A stretch of 64,000 nt of DNA, from NCBI GenBank assembly GCA_021845505.1, contig JAJZVU010000001.1, positions 1 through 64,000 of the forward strand, written 5' to 3'. Positions 53,086-60,994 of the stretch are shown piece by piece. The translations under genes and the position numbers were made by a program. Under the pieces are notes generated by a model that searched no databases, had not been told where the DNA came from, and worked only from the letters and a program-made list of their open reading frames with translations. Every line of letters starts with the position of its first letter. Position 1 is the stretch's first letter. The stretch comes from Pseudomonadota bacterium (GTDB lineage: Bacteria > Pseudomonadota > Gammaproteobacteria > Burkholderiales > Burkholderiaceae_C).

Positions 53086-55200
53086 TCAGGCGCGCCGTCG
53101 CCACAGCGTGACCTCCGACAGGGTGTGCTGGAACTTGCGCCGCGTCTCGCGGATCACGAACGGCAGCTGCTGCGGCGCACCGACGCGCTCGAAGTGCTCG
53201 CCGAGGACCTGCTGCAGGCCGTCCAGCGTGGTGAAGTTCTCGCCATCCTTCTTGAAGCCGCCGATCCACTCCTCGCGCCGCGTGTGCTCGGCCAGCCAGG
53301 TGTAGGGGGATGTGATCACCAGCAGACCGCCCGGGACGATGCGCCTGTGCACCTCGCGCAGGAACAGCGCCGGGCTGTACAGCCGGTCGATCAGGTTGGC
53401 CGCCACCACCAGGTCGAAGCCGCTGAACATCGGCTTGAGGTTGCACGCGTCGCCCTGCACGAATTCGACCTTCGACGCCGCATCCTGCAGGCCGTACTCC
53501 TGCAGCGAGTGCTCGTGGTAGGACAGCAGATCGCCCTCGTCGGGCAGCTGGTAGCGTACCCGCCCCTGCTCGGCCAGCCGCGTGCCCACGCCGATGAAGC
53601 GGGCGGAGAAATCGATGCCGACGACGCGCTCGAAACTGCGCGCGAGCTCGAAGGTGGTGCGTCCGGTCGCGCATCCGAGGTCGAGGGCGCGACGCATCGG
53701 CTGCGCTCCCATGGCCTGCAGCGCAAGCTGCGCCACGGCCCGCGGGAAGTTGGGCACGTCGAAGTAGCTGGCTCCCCAGTGGAACTCGCAGTACTGGGCG
53801 ACCAGCGCATCGCTTTCGTACTGCGACGCCGCGGGCGCGGCGGGCTTTTCTCCGCAGACATAGCGCAAGCCGGCGTGCTGGAAGAAATGCCTGCGGAAGG
53901 CATAGCGCGACGCGGGCAGCGCCTCGTTGCCGCAGGAGATCCACGAACCTCCCTGGATCAGGTTGTGCCGGTCGTCGAAGGTCGGGGTCGTGAAGTCGTC
54001 GTAGATGGGGTGCACCTCGAAGCCCGCATAGGGGTAGGTCGGGGTGTCCAGCCACTGCCAGACATTGCCGAGGACGTCATAGAACTCTCCGTGCCGGAAG
54101 CGGTCGACCGGGCACGACGAGGCCCAGTGGTCGAGCTCCAGGTTGGCCGGCGCCGGACGAGGCTGCGGGTCGTCGCCGATGCCCGCCGCGTGGCGCAGCG
54201 CGTGCCATTCGGCCTCGCTGGGCAGGCGTACCGGCAGGCCGTCGCGGCGGGCCTTCCAGTTGCAAAACGCCTGCGCCTCGTGGAAGTTGGTCTCCACCGG
54301 CCAGTTCCACGGCATGTCCACGACTTCGCACATCAGCCGCAGCTGCCATCGCCCCGAGTCGTGCAGCCAGAAGCTCGGGTGCCGCGCCTGCGCGAAGCGG
54401 CGCCAGGCCGCGCCTTCTTCGCTCCACAGCGAATCGTCGGCATAGCCGCCGGCTTCGACGAATTCGAGGAACTCCTGGTTGCTCACCAGGTGGCGCGCAG
54501 CGCGAAAGGGAGCCGTCTGCACGACTTGCTCGCCGAATTCGTTGTCCCAGCCGTAATAGCGGGGGCGCGCGCGGTCGCGCCCGAGGCGCACGCTGGCAGC
54601 GGCCACGTCCACCCATTCGTTGCGCGGCGCCGGGCCGGCGTCGGGGCAGCGCGGCCACGCGGGATGCGGCCGCACGAACTCCAGCTTGTGCTGGCGGATG
54701 AGCACCGAGGACGTCTCCAGATGGATGCGCTCGTGCTCGATGCCCATCAGCACCACCCACCAGGGGCTGTCCCAGCCGATGGGCGTGTCGAGCGGCATGC
54801 GGCACATCAGTTCGTCGACCACCGCGCGCACGCGATCGCGGTACGCGCGCACCTCGGCCGACGAAGGCCAGTCGTAGTGGGTGTCGTCGAGGTCGTCCCA
54901 GCTCATCTCGTCGACCCCGACCGCGAACATCGACTCCAGGCGCGGGTCGATGCGCTGCTCGAGCAGCCCGGCCAGCACCAGCTTGTTGATGAAAAAGGTC
55001 GCGGTATGGCCGAGATAAAAGATCAGCGGGTGTCGCAAAGCGATGGGCTTGACGACATAGGCCCGCTCGCCCTGCAGGACCTCGAACAACTGTTCGTAGC
55101 GGTCGAAGGTGGCGTGGAAATCGGCGCGCACGCGCTGGCGCAGGCGCTCGGGGTCGGCATCGTCGAGCGCCGGGCTGCGCAGCGCAACGGGAAGATTCAT
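53086..55200 (-). CDS. ovoA: OvoA: 5-histidylcysteine sulfoxide synthase with 4-mercaptohistidine N-methyltransferase domain
   Basis: 704 residues, the full length of bacterial OvoA. N-terminal DinB-like region with the iron-binding HxxxHxE at H156/H160/E162 (IEHERIHLE) plus a further His at 65, then a formylglycine-generating-type domain (about 180-450: FEVHPIYDDFTTPTF, NLIQGGSWISCGNEALPASRYAFRRHFFQHAGLRYV). The C-terminal SAM methyltransferase (about 470-704) carries ALDLGCATGRTTFELA. Together they make ovothiol A from histidine, cysteine and oxygen after a separate C-S lyase step (OvoB, not found here). Ovothiol is a redox-active thiol antioxidant. Divergent from the pirin gene across a 149-bp gap. 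Confidence 0.93.
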   Translation of the reverse strand: MNLPVALRSPALDDADPERLRQRVRADFHATFDRYEQLFEVLQGERAYVVKPIALRHPLIFYLGHTATFFINKLVLAGLLEQRIDPRLESMFAVGVDEMSWDDLDDTHYDWPSSAEVRAYRDRVRAVVDELMCRMPLDTPIGWDSPWWVVLMGIEHERIHLETSSVLIRQHKLEFVRPHPAWPRCPDAGPAPRNEWVDVAAASVRLGRDRARPRYYGWDNEFGEQVVQTAPFRAARHLVSNQEFLEFVEAGGYADDSLWSEEGAAWRRFAQARHPSFWLHDSGRWQLRLMCEVVDMPWNWPVETNFHEAQAFCNWKARRDGLPVRLPSEAEWHALRHAAGIGDDPQPRPAPANLELDHWASSCPVDRFRHGEFYDVLGNVWQWLDTPTYPYAGFEVHPIYDDFTTPTFDDRHNLIQGGSWISCGNEALPASRYAFRRHFFQHAGLRYVCGEKPAAPAASQYESDALVAQYCEFHWGASYFDVPNFPRAVAQLALQAMGAQPMRRALDLGCATGRTTFELARSFERVVGIDFSARFIGVGTRLAEQGRVRYQLPDEGDLLSYHEHSLQEYGLQDAASKVEFVQGDACNLKPMFSGFDLVVAANLIDRLYSPALFLREVHRRIVPGGLLVITSPYTWLAEHTRREEWIGGFKKDGENFTTLDGLQQVLGEHFERVGAPQQLPFVIRETRRKFQHTLSEVTLWRRRA

Positions 55201-55349
55201 GGCAGACTGGTCTCCGGTTCAGCCTGAAAGGCCGAAGGGCATTGCGTGTTATCCGGGAATTATGGTTCAGTTGGCCGATCTCGGTTCGCAGACGAGGCCG
55301 CCCGACCCGACCGACACCTCGCCAACCATCTCACAGGGAGAGCGACATC

Positions 55350-56057
55350 GTGCAGCAGGAAATTCGGCGATCAGTCGAGCGAGGCCATGCCAGCCATGGA
55401 TGGCTGGAGTCCTACCACAGCTTCAGCTTCGCGTCGTACTACGACCCGCGCCACATCGAATTCGGGCCGCTGCGGGTGATCAACGAGGACCGCGTGCAGC
55501 CGGGAACCGGCTTTGGCGAGCATGGCCACCGCGACATGGAAATCATCAGCTACGTGCTCAGCGGCGAACTGGCCCACAAGGACTCGCTGGGCAACGGGTC
55601 GACGTTGCGCGCAGGCGACGTGCAGCGCATGAGCGCCGGCAGCGGGGTGCTGCATAGCGAGTTCAACCCGTCCAGCGAGCACCCGGTGCACTTCCTGCAG
55701 ATCTGGATCAAGCCCCGCAGCCCCGGCGGGGCGCCGGGCTACGAGCAGCGGCATTTCACGCCGCAGCAGCGGCGTGCCAGGCTGTGCCGGATCGTCGACG
55801 GCCAGGGACAGGACGGGGCGCTGACCATGCAACAGGACGCCAGGGTGTACGCCGGGCTGTTCGAGGCCGGCGAGGACTGCGAGCTTGCGCTGGCGCCGGG
55901 CCGGCTGGCCTACGTGCACGTGGTGCGCGGCAGCCTGCATGCCAATGGAGTCGAGCTGCGAGGAGGCGATGCGCTGAAACTGCGCAACGCGCCCGCGCTG
56001 CGACTGGACCACGCGGCGGACGCCGAGGTGCTGGTGTTCGACCTGCCCTCGCAGTAG
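55350..56057 (+). CDS. Pirin-family protein (YhhW type)
   Basis: 235 residues from GTG 55350, with GGGAG before it. Bicupin: the metal-site motif GEHGHRDMEIISYVLSGELAHKDSLGN and the MSAGSGVLHSEFNPS motif are both present; the C-terminal cupin (LAPGRLAYVHVVRGSLHANG) ends the protein. Pirins act as iron-dependent redox sensors or quercetin dioxygenases. It is divergent from ovoA and ahead of a ferritin-like gene, so an oxidative-stress grouping is possible. The longer frame from 55242 does not add family sequence. Confidence 0.92.
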   Translation: MQQEIRRSVERGHASHGWLESYHSFSFASYYDPRHIEFGPLRVINEDRVQPGTGFGEHGHRDMEIISYVLSGELAHKDSLGNGSTLRAGDVQRMSAGSGVLHSEFNPSSEHPVHFLQIWIKPRSPGGAPGYEQRHFTPQQRRARLCRIVDGQGQDGALTMQQDARVYAGLFEAGEDCELALAPGRLAYVHVVRGSLHANGVELRGGDALKLRNAPALRLDHAADAEVLVFDLPSQ

Positions 56058-56079
56058 CGCGTCGCGGCACGCTCGACGT

Positions 56080-56209
56080 GGGGTGCATCCGCGGGGTGCA
56101 TCCGCGGGGTGCATCCGCGGGGTGCATCCGCGGGGTGCAAGCGCGGGGTGCAAGCGCGGGGTGCAAGCGCGGGGTGCAAGCGCGGATCGAATCCGCGGGG
56201 TGAATCCAT
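56080..56209. repeat. 13-bp tandem repeat, ten units
   Basis: Four copies of GGGGTGCATCCGC (56080-56131), four of GGGGTGCAAGCGC (56132-56183), then two degenerate units GGATCGAATCCGC (56184-56196) and GGGGTGAATCCAT (56197-56209). The unit is 13 bp, not a multiple of three, so copy-number changes would shift a reading frame or spacer, but the array is in the 249-bp gap between pirin and the ferritin-like gene. Each GCGG..CCGC edge can also form short hairpins. A promoter-spacing or mRNA-leader role is possible. Confidence 0.9.
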
Positions 56210-56306
56210 TTCGCCGGCTGCGACGTATGGAAGGGCAGGCAGGGCTCGGCGCGCCGACGCGCCGCCCTGCCGCTTCCATCCATCCACGCGAACCATGGAG
56301 ATGACC

Positions 56307-56885
56307 ATGCAAGGCATGCAACAAGATCAGGCTTGCGTTCCCGCCCGACGCGAGTGGTGCAAGCGCAGCGGACTTTTCGTCGCCGGCCTCGGCGCCGCGT
56401 CGTCGCTGGCGCTGCCCGGCCGCGCGCTGGCCGCACCGGCCGCGGCTGCCGGCGACCTGCAGATGCTCAACACCGCGCTCGGGCTGGAGTACCAGGCGAT
56501 CGCCGCCTACCAGGTCGGCGCGGAGTCGGGGCTGCTGCAAAAGCCGGTGCTGGCGCTGGCCGTGTCGTTCCAGGGCCAGCACAAGGCCCATGCCGGAGTG
56601 CTGGAGACGACCATCCGGCGCCTCGGGGGCACTCCGGTGGCGCCGCGCAAACCCGCCGACTACGGCTTTCCCACCGATCGGCTGAAGAACCAGGCCGACG
56701 TGCTGGAATTCGCCGCGGGGCTGGAGAAGGGCGCCGCCAGCGCCTACCTGGGCACCGTCGGTCGCTTCGCGATGCCGCAACTGGCCAAGGCCGCCGCCAG
56801 CATCCTGGGCGATGAGACCATGCACTGGGCGATCCTGCTGCAGGCGCTCGGCAAGGATCCGGTGCCGGCGGCGTTCATCGCCTGA
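56307..56885 (+). CDS. Exported ferritin-like domain protein
   Basis: 192 residues. The N-terminus (PARREWCKRSGLFVAGLGAASSLALPGRALA) is a twin-arginine-like or Sec signal. The mature part is a four-helix ferritin-like fold (DLQMLNTALGLEYQAIAAYQVGAES; FQGQHKAHAGVLETTIRRLGG; LGDETMHWAILLQALG) with the Glu/His set for a di-iron or related site, as in DUF4439-type proteins. ATG 56307 is preferred because ATGGAG gives it a ribosome site 7 bases upstream; ATG 56295 and 56301 are in frame. The array 56080-56209 lies in its leader. The sigma gene follows 53 bp later. Confidence 0.85.
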   Translation: MQGMQQDQACVPARREWCKRSGLFVAGLGAASSLALPGRALAAPAAAAGDLQMLNTALGLEYQAIAAYQVGAESGLLQKPVLALAVSFQGQHKAHAGVLETTIRRLGGTPVAPRKPADYGFPTDRLKNQADVLEFAAGLEKGAASAYLGTVGRFAMPQLAKAAASILGDETMHWAILLQALGKDPVPAAFIA

Positions 56886-56938
56886 AGGACGCCGCATCCT
56901 CGGGCACAATGCGGGGGCCGCAGTGCACCGACCCTCGC

Positions 56939-57490
56939 ATGCCCGACCTGCAACGACTGCTGGCCTTCAGCGCCCTCGGCGACCGCGACGCCTTCGCCCA
57001 GCTGTACGAGGCGACACGTCGCCGTGCCTGGGCGATCTGCCTGCGCCTGTTGCGCGACCCCGCGCAAGCCGAGGACGCGATGCAGGACGCCTACGTGAAA
57101 GTCTGGCACCAGGCGCGGCGCTACCGTCCGGCGCTGGGCGCGGCCGAGGCCTGGCTGGCCGCGGTGGTGCGCAACACCTGCCTGGACCGCATGCGGGCCA
57201 GCCGGCGCGACCCCGCCGAGAGCCTCGATCAGTTGCCCGAGCAGGCGCAGCCGCAGGACTCGGCGGCCGACCCGCAACAGCGGTTGCAGGCCAGCCTGTC
57301 GCAACGCCGGCTGCAACACTGCTTCGAGCAACTGCAGCCGCGCCAGCGTGAGCTGCTGAGCGACTCCTACATCCTGGGCCTGAGCCATGCGGAACTGTCG
57401 GCGCGGCGCGGACTGGCACTCGGCACGGTCAAGACCCTCATCCGCCGCTCGGTGCTGGCCTTGCGCGAATGCCTCGGGGGGACTGCGTGA
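56939..57490 (+). CDS. ECF RNA polymerase sigma factor
   Basis: 183 residues. Region 2 (FAQLYEATRRRAWAICLRLLRDPAQAEDAMQDAYVKVWHQARRYRP) and region 4 (FEQLQPRQRELLSDSYILGLSHAELSARRGLALGTVKTLIRRSVLALRECL) are complete; it resembles the SigK-like class whose partner is a membrane anti-sigma. Its stop codon TGA overlaps the start of the anti-sigma gene by one base (TGATG at 57488-57492). ATG 56939 begins the conserved sequence. Confidence 0.92.
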   Translation: MPDLQRLLAFSALGDRDAFAQLYEATRRRAWAICLRLLRDPAQAEDAMQDAYVKVWHQARRYRPALGAAEAWLAAVVRNTCLDRMRASRRDPAESLDQLPEQAQPQDSAADPQQRLQASLSQRRLQHCFEQLQPRQRELLSDSYILGLSHAELSARRGLALGTVKTLIRRSVLALRECLGGTA

Positions 57491-58197
57491 TGAACTGGCG
57501 CGACCGCCCCGATCTGCTCGAGCGGCTGGCCGCCGACTACCTCAGCGGCGGCATGGGCGGCGCTGCGCGCCGCCGCTTCGAGGCGCTGGCGCAAGGCGAG
57601 CCGCTGGCCGCGCAGGCGCTGCAACGCTGGCGCGAGCGCCTGGACGGCGCGTTGCTCCCCGAGCGCACGCCCGAGTCGGTGTGGCCCGCCGTGCAGCGAC
57701 GGCTTGGACCGCAGTCGCAGCCGGACGGCGCCAACGCCGCTTCCGGCTGGGTGCCGCGCATCTGGCGGCGGCTGGCGCTGGCGCTGGGCGGGCTGTCGGC
57801 GCTGGCGCTGGCCGCGATGGTGGCGTTGCTGCTGCAGCGCCCGGCGCAGCCGACGATCAGGGTCGCGGTGCTCGCCGGCCCGCCGGGGCACGCCGCGGTG
57901 CTGCAGTTGCGCGGGCCGCAGGCCGTGCTGACCGCGGTCGGCGACCAGCCGACGCCGGCCGGCAAGTCCTTCGAACTGTGGGTGCTGCCGCGCCGGGGCA
58001 AACCGCTGGCCGCGGGGCTGGTTCGCCTGCGCGGCAGCCAGCGCGTGGCGATGCCGCCGGCGCTGCTCGCCGCGGCGCGGAGCGCGCGCGGCTTCGCGAT
58101 CAGCATCGAGCCGGCTGGTGGCTCGCCGAGCGGCCAGCCCACCGGCCCGGTGACCTACCTGGGCCACCCGCTGCCCGAGCCCGCGGCCGCGGGCTGA
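57490..58197 (+). CDS. RskA-type transmembrane anti-sigma factor
   Basis: 235 residues. Cytoplasmic N-terminal part (LLERLAADYLSGGMGGAARRRFEAL), one membrane helix (LALALGGLSALALAAMVALLL, about 97-117) and an extracytoplasmic RskA domain (IRVAVLAGPPGHAAVLQLRGPQ..FELWVLPRRGKP..AISIEPAGGSP). It should hold the preceding sigma factor at the membrane until released. A GTG at 57487 is possible but ATG 57490 with one-base stop overlap is simpler. Confidence 0.88.
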   Translation: MNWRDRPDLLERLAADYLSGGMGGAARRRFEALAQGEPLAAQALQRWRERLDGALLPERTPESVWPAVQRRLGPQSQPDGANAASGWVPRIWRRLALALGGLSALALAAMVALLLQRPAQPTIRVAVLAGPPGHAAVLQLRGPQAVLTAVGDQPTPAGKSFELWVLPRRGKPLAAGLVRLRGSQRVAMPPALLAAARSARGFAISIEPAGGSPSGQPTGPVTYLGHPLPEPAAAG

Positions 58198-58225
58198 CAC
58201 GGCGCAAGCCGCCGAGTGCCGCGCC

Positions 58226-59080
58226 TCAGGCTGCCGCGCGGGTCAGCACGACGATCGCCAGCCCGGCCAGCACCACCCCGGCGCGGTTGACGCGGCTGGT
58301 CGGCTCGCGCAACCAGGCCATGCCGAGCAGGGTGCTGAGGGCGACGACCCCCAGGTTCATGCCGGCGAACACCACCGCGGGGTTGTGGCTCAGGCTCTGG
58401 TGGGCGCGGATGTACAGATCGATGTTGGCGAAGTTCAGCAGGCCCAGCACGACTCCGCCGCCGAGGCTGCGCAGGTCGGGGCGCCGGCCGCGCGCGGCGC
58501 GCACCAGCAGCGCCGCCAGCATGCAGCCGAAGGCCAGCACGAAACTGCTTTGCAGCACCGCGCCGAAGTCGGCGCCGCGCAAGGCCAGCAGCTTGAGCAG
58601 GATGTCCACCAGCGCGTAGCCCGCCCACACCGCGAGCAGCCACAGCGCGGCGCCGGGTTCGCGGGCCCGCGCCGTGGGCCGCGCCAGCATGCCCAGCATC
58701 GCCAGCAGCCCGAGCGCCAGCGCCGCCAGTTGCCAGCGGTCGACCGCCTGGCCGAACAGCGTGAAGGCGGCGACCAGCGAGAGCATCAGCGACAGGCGCT
58801 GCGCGATGTCGGCGCGCACGATGCCGGCGGTCTGCACGGCGCGCCCCATGATCACGAACAGCCCCGGCAGCACCAGCCCCAGCGCGAGCACCAGCGGCCA
58901 GGGCAGCGAGGCCAGCGTGCGGCGGTCGATATGCGGATGCAGCAGCACCAGGCACAGCACGCTGGCGGTGGCGTAGTTCCACAGCACCATCTGCGCCAGG
59001 TCGAGGCGCCAGGCGGGTGCCTGCTTGAGCCACAGCGACACCGCGACGCTGAACAACACCGCAAGGGCGAGGAAGTGCAT
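58226..59080 (-). CDS. EamA-family (DMT) transporter
   Basis: 284 residues, ten hydrophobic helices in two EamA repeats; the N-terminal repeat (ALAVLFSVAVSLWLKQ..) and the conserved C-terminal end (NPAVVFAGMNLGVVALSTLLGMAWLREPTSRVNRAGVVLAGLAIVVL) are clear. Likely exports a metabolite or amino acid; substrate unknown. ATG 59080 is chosen; the in-frame upstream extension to 59179 is a basic arginine-rich stretch that is not family-like. Confidence 0.85.
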   Translation of the reverse strand: MHFLALAVLFSVAVSLWLKQAPAWRLDLAQMVLWNYATASVLCLVLLHPHIDRRTLASLPWPLVLALGLVLPGLFVIMGRAVQTAGIVRADIAQRLSLMLSLVAAFTLFGQAVDRWQLAALALGLLAMLGMLARPTARAREPGAALWLLAVWAGYALVDILLKLLALRGADFGAVLQSSFVLAFGCMLAALLVRAARGRRPDLRSLGGGVVLGLLNFANIDLYIRAHQSLSHNPAVVFAGMNLGVVALSTLLGMAWLREPTSRVNRAGVVLAGLAIVVLTRAAA

Positions 59081-59185
59081 GGGCAGGGCGACGGCAGTGC
59101 GATCGAAAGCCTCGAGCCGACGCGCGCGGGGCCGGCGGCTCGGGCGCCGGCTGCTCAGGCGCCGGCGGCGGGTGGCCATTCAGCC

Positions 59186-59276
59186 TGGCGGAGAGAGGGG
59201 GATTCGAACCCCCGAAGGGTTATTCACCCTTACACGCTTTCCAGGCGTGCGACTTCAACCGCTCATCCATCTCTCC
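59186..59276 (-). tRNA. tRNA-Ser (anticodon GGA)
   Basis: Minus strand. Acceptor GGAGAGA pairs with TCTCTCC, the discriminator is G, and CCA is encoded (59186-59188). The anticodon stem-loop CACGC-CTGGAAA-GCGTG gives GGA, which reads UCC/UCU serine codons. The long variable arm (AAGGGTGAATAACCCTT) and T-loop GGGGGTTCGAATCCCCC are typical of serine tRNAs. Confidence 0.97.
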
Positions 59277-59355
59277 GGGTAGCCCGACATCGTAGCAGCA
59301 GCGCCGCCCGCGCGAGAAGACGCCGGACGCAGCGCAGGCGCACGGCCGCGCGCGT

Positions 59356-60192
59356 TCAGCCGCCGCAGTCGCGCTCGAGCTCGTCGGCCAGCTCGGCCGC
59401 GCGGCGCGCCGCGGCCTGCAGGGCGGCGTCGAAGGCTCCGGCCACGTCGCGCTCGCCCAGGACCTGCAGCGCGGCGGCCGTGGTGCCGCCCTTGCTCGTG
59501 ACCTGCTCGCGCAGCTGCGCGGGGCTGAACGGCGAAGCCTCGGCCAGCGCGGCCGCGCCGCCCACCGTGCCCAGTGCCAGCTGCCTGGCGGTGGCCTCGG
59601 GCAGCCCCAGGCGCACGCCGGCCGCGGCCAGCGCCTCCAGCAGGTAGAACACGTAGGCCGGGCCTGAACCCGACAGCGCGGTCACCGCATCGAGCGCGGC
59701 CTCCTGGTCGACCCACACCAGGCTGCCGGTGGCACCCAGCACCCGCTCGGCGCGCTCGCGCTCGGCCTGCCCGCACGCCGGGTTGGCGTACAGCCCCGCG
59801 ACGCCGCGCCCGATCAGCGCAGGGGTGTTGGGCATCGCCCGCACCACGCGGGTGGCGCCGCTCAGGCGAGCGATGCTGGCGCAGCGCACCCCCGCCATGA
59901 TGCTCAGGTGCAGCGCGCCGCCGGCCCCGCCGGCCTGCTCGCGCAGCGCCCGCGCGGCCGCGGCGAAATGCTGCGGCTTGACGGCCCAGACCACCACGGC
60001 GGCGCGCGCGAGATCGCCGTCGGGCGCTTCCTGGGCCAGCACGTCGTACTGCTGGCGCAGGCGCTCGCGCTGCGCCGCCATCGGCTCGACCACCCGCAGT
60101 TGGTCCGCGCCGAGTCCGGCCTTGCGCAAACCCCCGATGATTGCGGTGGCCATATTGCCGCCGCCGATGAACGCGATGTCTGGGTCTTTCAT
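59356..60192 (-). CDS. proC: Pyrroline-5-carboxylate reductase
   Basis: 278 residues, last step of proline synthesis (NAD(P)H reduction of P5C). N-terminal Rossmann IAFIGGGNMATAIIGGLRKAG, VVWAVKPQ, VVRAMPNTPALIG, and the dimer/active-site helix AVTALSGSGPAYVFYLLEALAAAGVRLGLP with TSKGGTTAAAL are all present. ATG 60192 directly abuts a palindrome (60193-60209) that replaces a ribosome site. It diverges from the Lrp gene. Confidence 0.96.
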   Translation of the reverse strand: MKDPDIAFIGGGNMATAIIGGLRKAGLGADQLRVVEPMAAQRERLRQQYDVLAQEAPDGDLARAAVVVWAVKPQHFAAAARALREQAGGAGGALHLSIMAGVRCASIARLSGATRVVRAMPNTPALIGRGVAGLYANPACGQAERERAERVLGATGSLVWVDQEAALDAVTALSGSGPAYVFYLLEALAAAGVRLGLPEATARQLALGTVGGAAALAEASPFSPAQLREQVTSKGGTTAAALQVLGERDVAGAFDAALQAAARRAAELADELERDCGG

Positions 60193-60209
60193 GCGGCGAT
60201 TATCGCCGC
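60193..60209. promoter_or_regulatory. Palindrome abutting the proC start codon
   Basis: GCGGCGAT-T-ATCGCCGC, perfect 8-bp arms around one base, ends one base before the proC ATG (minus strand). No Shine-Dalgarno sequence is visible there. It could be an operator or an RNA hairpin shielding the start, or reflect a near-leaderless mRNA. Confidence 0.4.
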
Positions 60210-60389
60210 GACCGCGGTCGCGTGCGCGCCGAAACTGCATCGGCAGGAAAGTCGGCGCCGCGACGATTCCGCTACATTCAGCATGACAATCGGTGTCCGG
60301 CGAATCAGGGTTTCTACTGATCCTGTTGCGCCGAAGCAAGGTTCCCCGGGGGAAGGGCCCACATCATGCAGGACTAATGTGTCATCACC

Positions 60390-60406
60390 TGTCGCAATCA
60401 GCGACA
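60390..60406. promoter_or_regulatory. Palindrome in the lrp-proC divergent gap
   Basis: TGTCGC-AATCA-GCGACA, perfect 6-bp arms, 73 bp before the Lrp start codon. A candidate autoregulatory site. Confidence 0.35.
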
Positions 60407-60478
60407 ATGACTGCTTGGCCGCGCAGGCGCCCCGTGCCACCCTGAGCTGCTCAACCCGACTTCCGGAGGTTGCAAACC

Positions 60479-60955
60479 ATGAAAGATGCCGCCAGCGCCC
60501 TCGATCGTGTCGATCGGCGCATTCTCGCCTTGCTGCAAGGCGATGGCCGCATGTCCAACCTGGCGCTGGCCCAGGCGGTGCATCTGTCGCCCACCGCGGT
60601 ACTCGAACGCGTGCGGCGGCTGGTTCGCGAACAATTCATCCTCGGCTACGAGGCGCGCCTGAACCCGCACAAACTCGGCGCCTCGCTGCTGGTATGCATC
60701 GAAGTGATGCTCGAACGCAGCAGCGCGGACATATTCGAGCGCTTCAAGGAAGCGGCCCGCGAGCGCCCGGAAATCCTCGAGTGTTACCTGATCGCCGGGG
60801 ATTTCGATTATCTGCTGAAGACCCGCGTCAGCGACATGGATGCCTACCGGGAATTCCTGCACAAGGTGCTGCTGGGGCTTCCCGGAGTGCGCGAGACCCG
60901 CAGCTACGTGGTTATGGAAGAGGTCAAGAGCACGCAGGCGCTGCAAGTGGAATGA
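60479..60955 (+). CDS. Lrp/AsnC-family regulator
   Basis: 158 residues: winged HTH (LDRVDRRILALLQGDGRMSNLALAQAVHLSPTAVLERVRRLVREQFILGYEARL) and RAM ligand-binding domain (GASLLVCIEVMLERSSADIFERFKEA..RPEILECYLIAGDFDYLLKTRVSDMDAYREFLHKVLLGLPGVRETRSYVVMEEVK). GGAGG precedes ATG 60479. It is divergent from proC across a 286-bp gap that holds the palindromes at 60193 and 60390, so it may control proC and itself. It resembles leucine-responsive or proline-utilisation regulators. Confidence 0.93.
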   Translation: MKDAASALDRVDRRILALLQGDGRMSNLALAQAVHLSPTAVLERVRRLVREQFILGYEARLNPHKLGASLLVCIEVMLERSSADIFERFKEAARERPEILECYLIAGDFDYLLKTRVSDMDAYREFLHKVLLGLPGVRETRSYVVMEEVKSTQALQVE

Positions 60956-60994
60956 GCCGGGCGCGGCCGGCGACGCGCCGGTGACCGCGCGCGC

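Noticed and set aside
56080-56209. CRISPR array
   Set aside because: Units are 13 bp head-to-tail with no spacers, and no cas gene is near.
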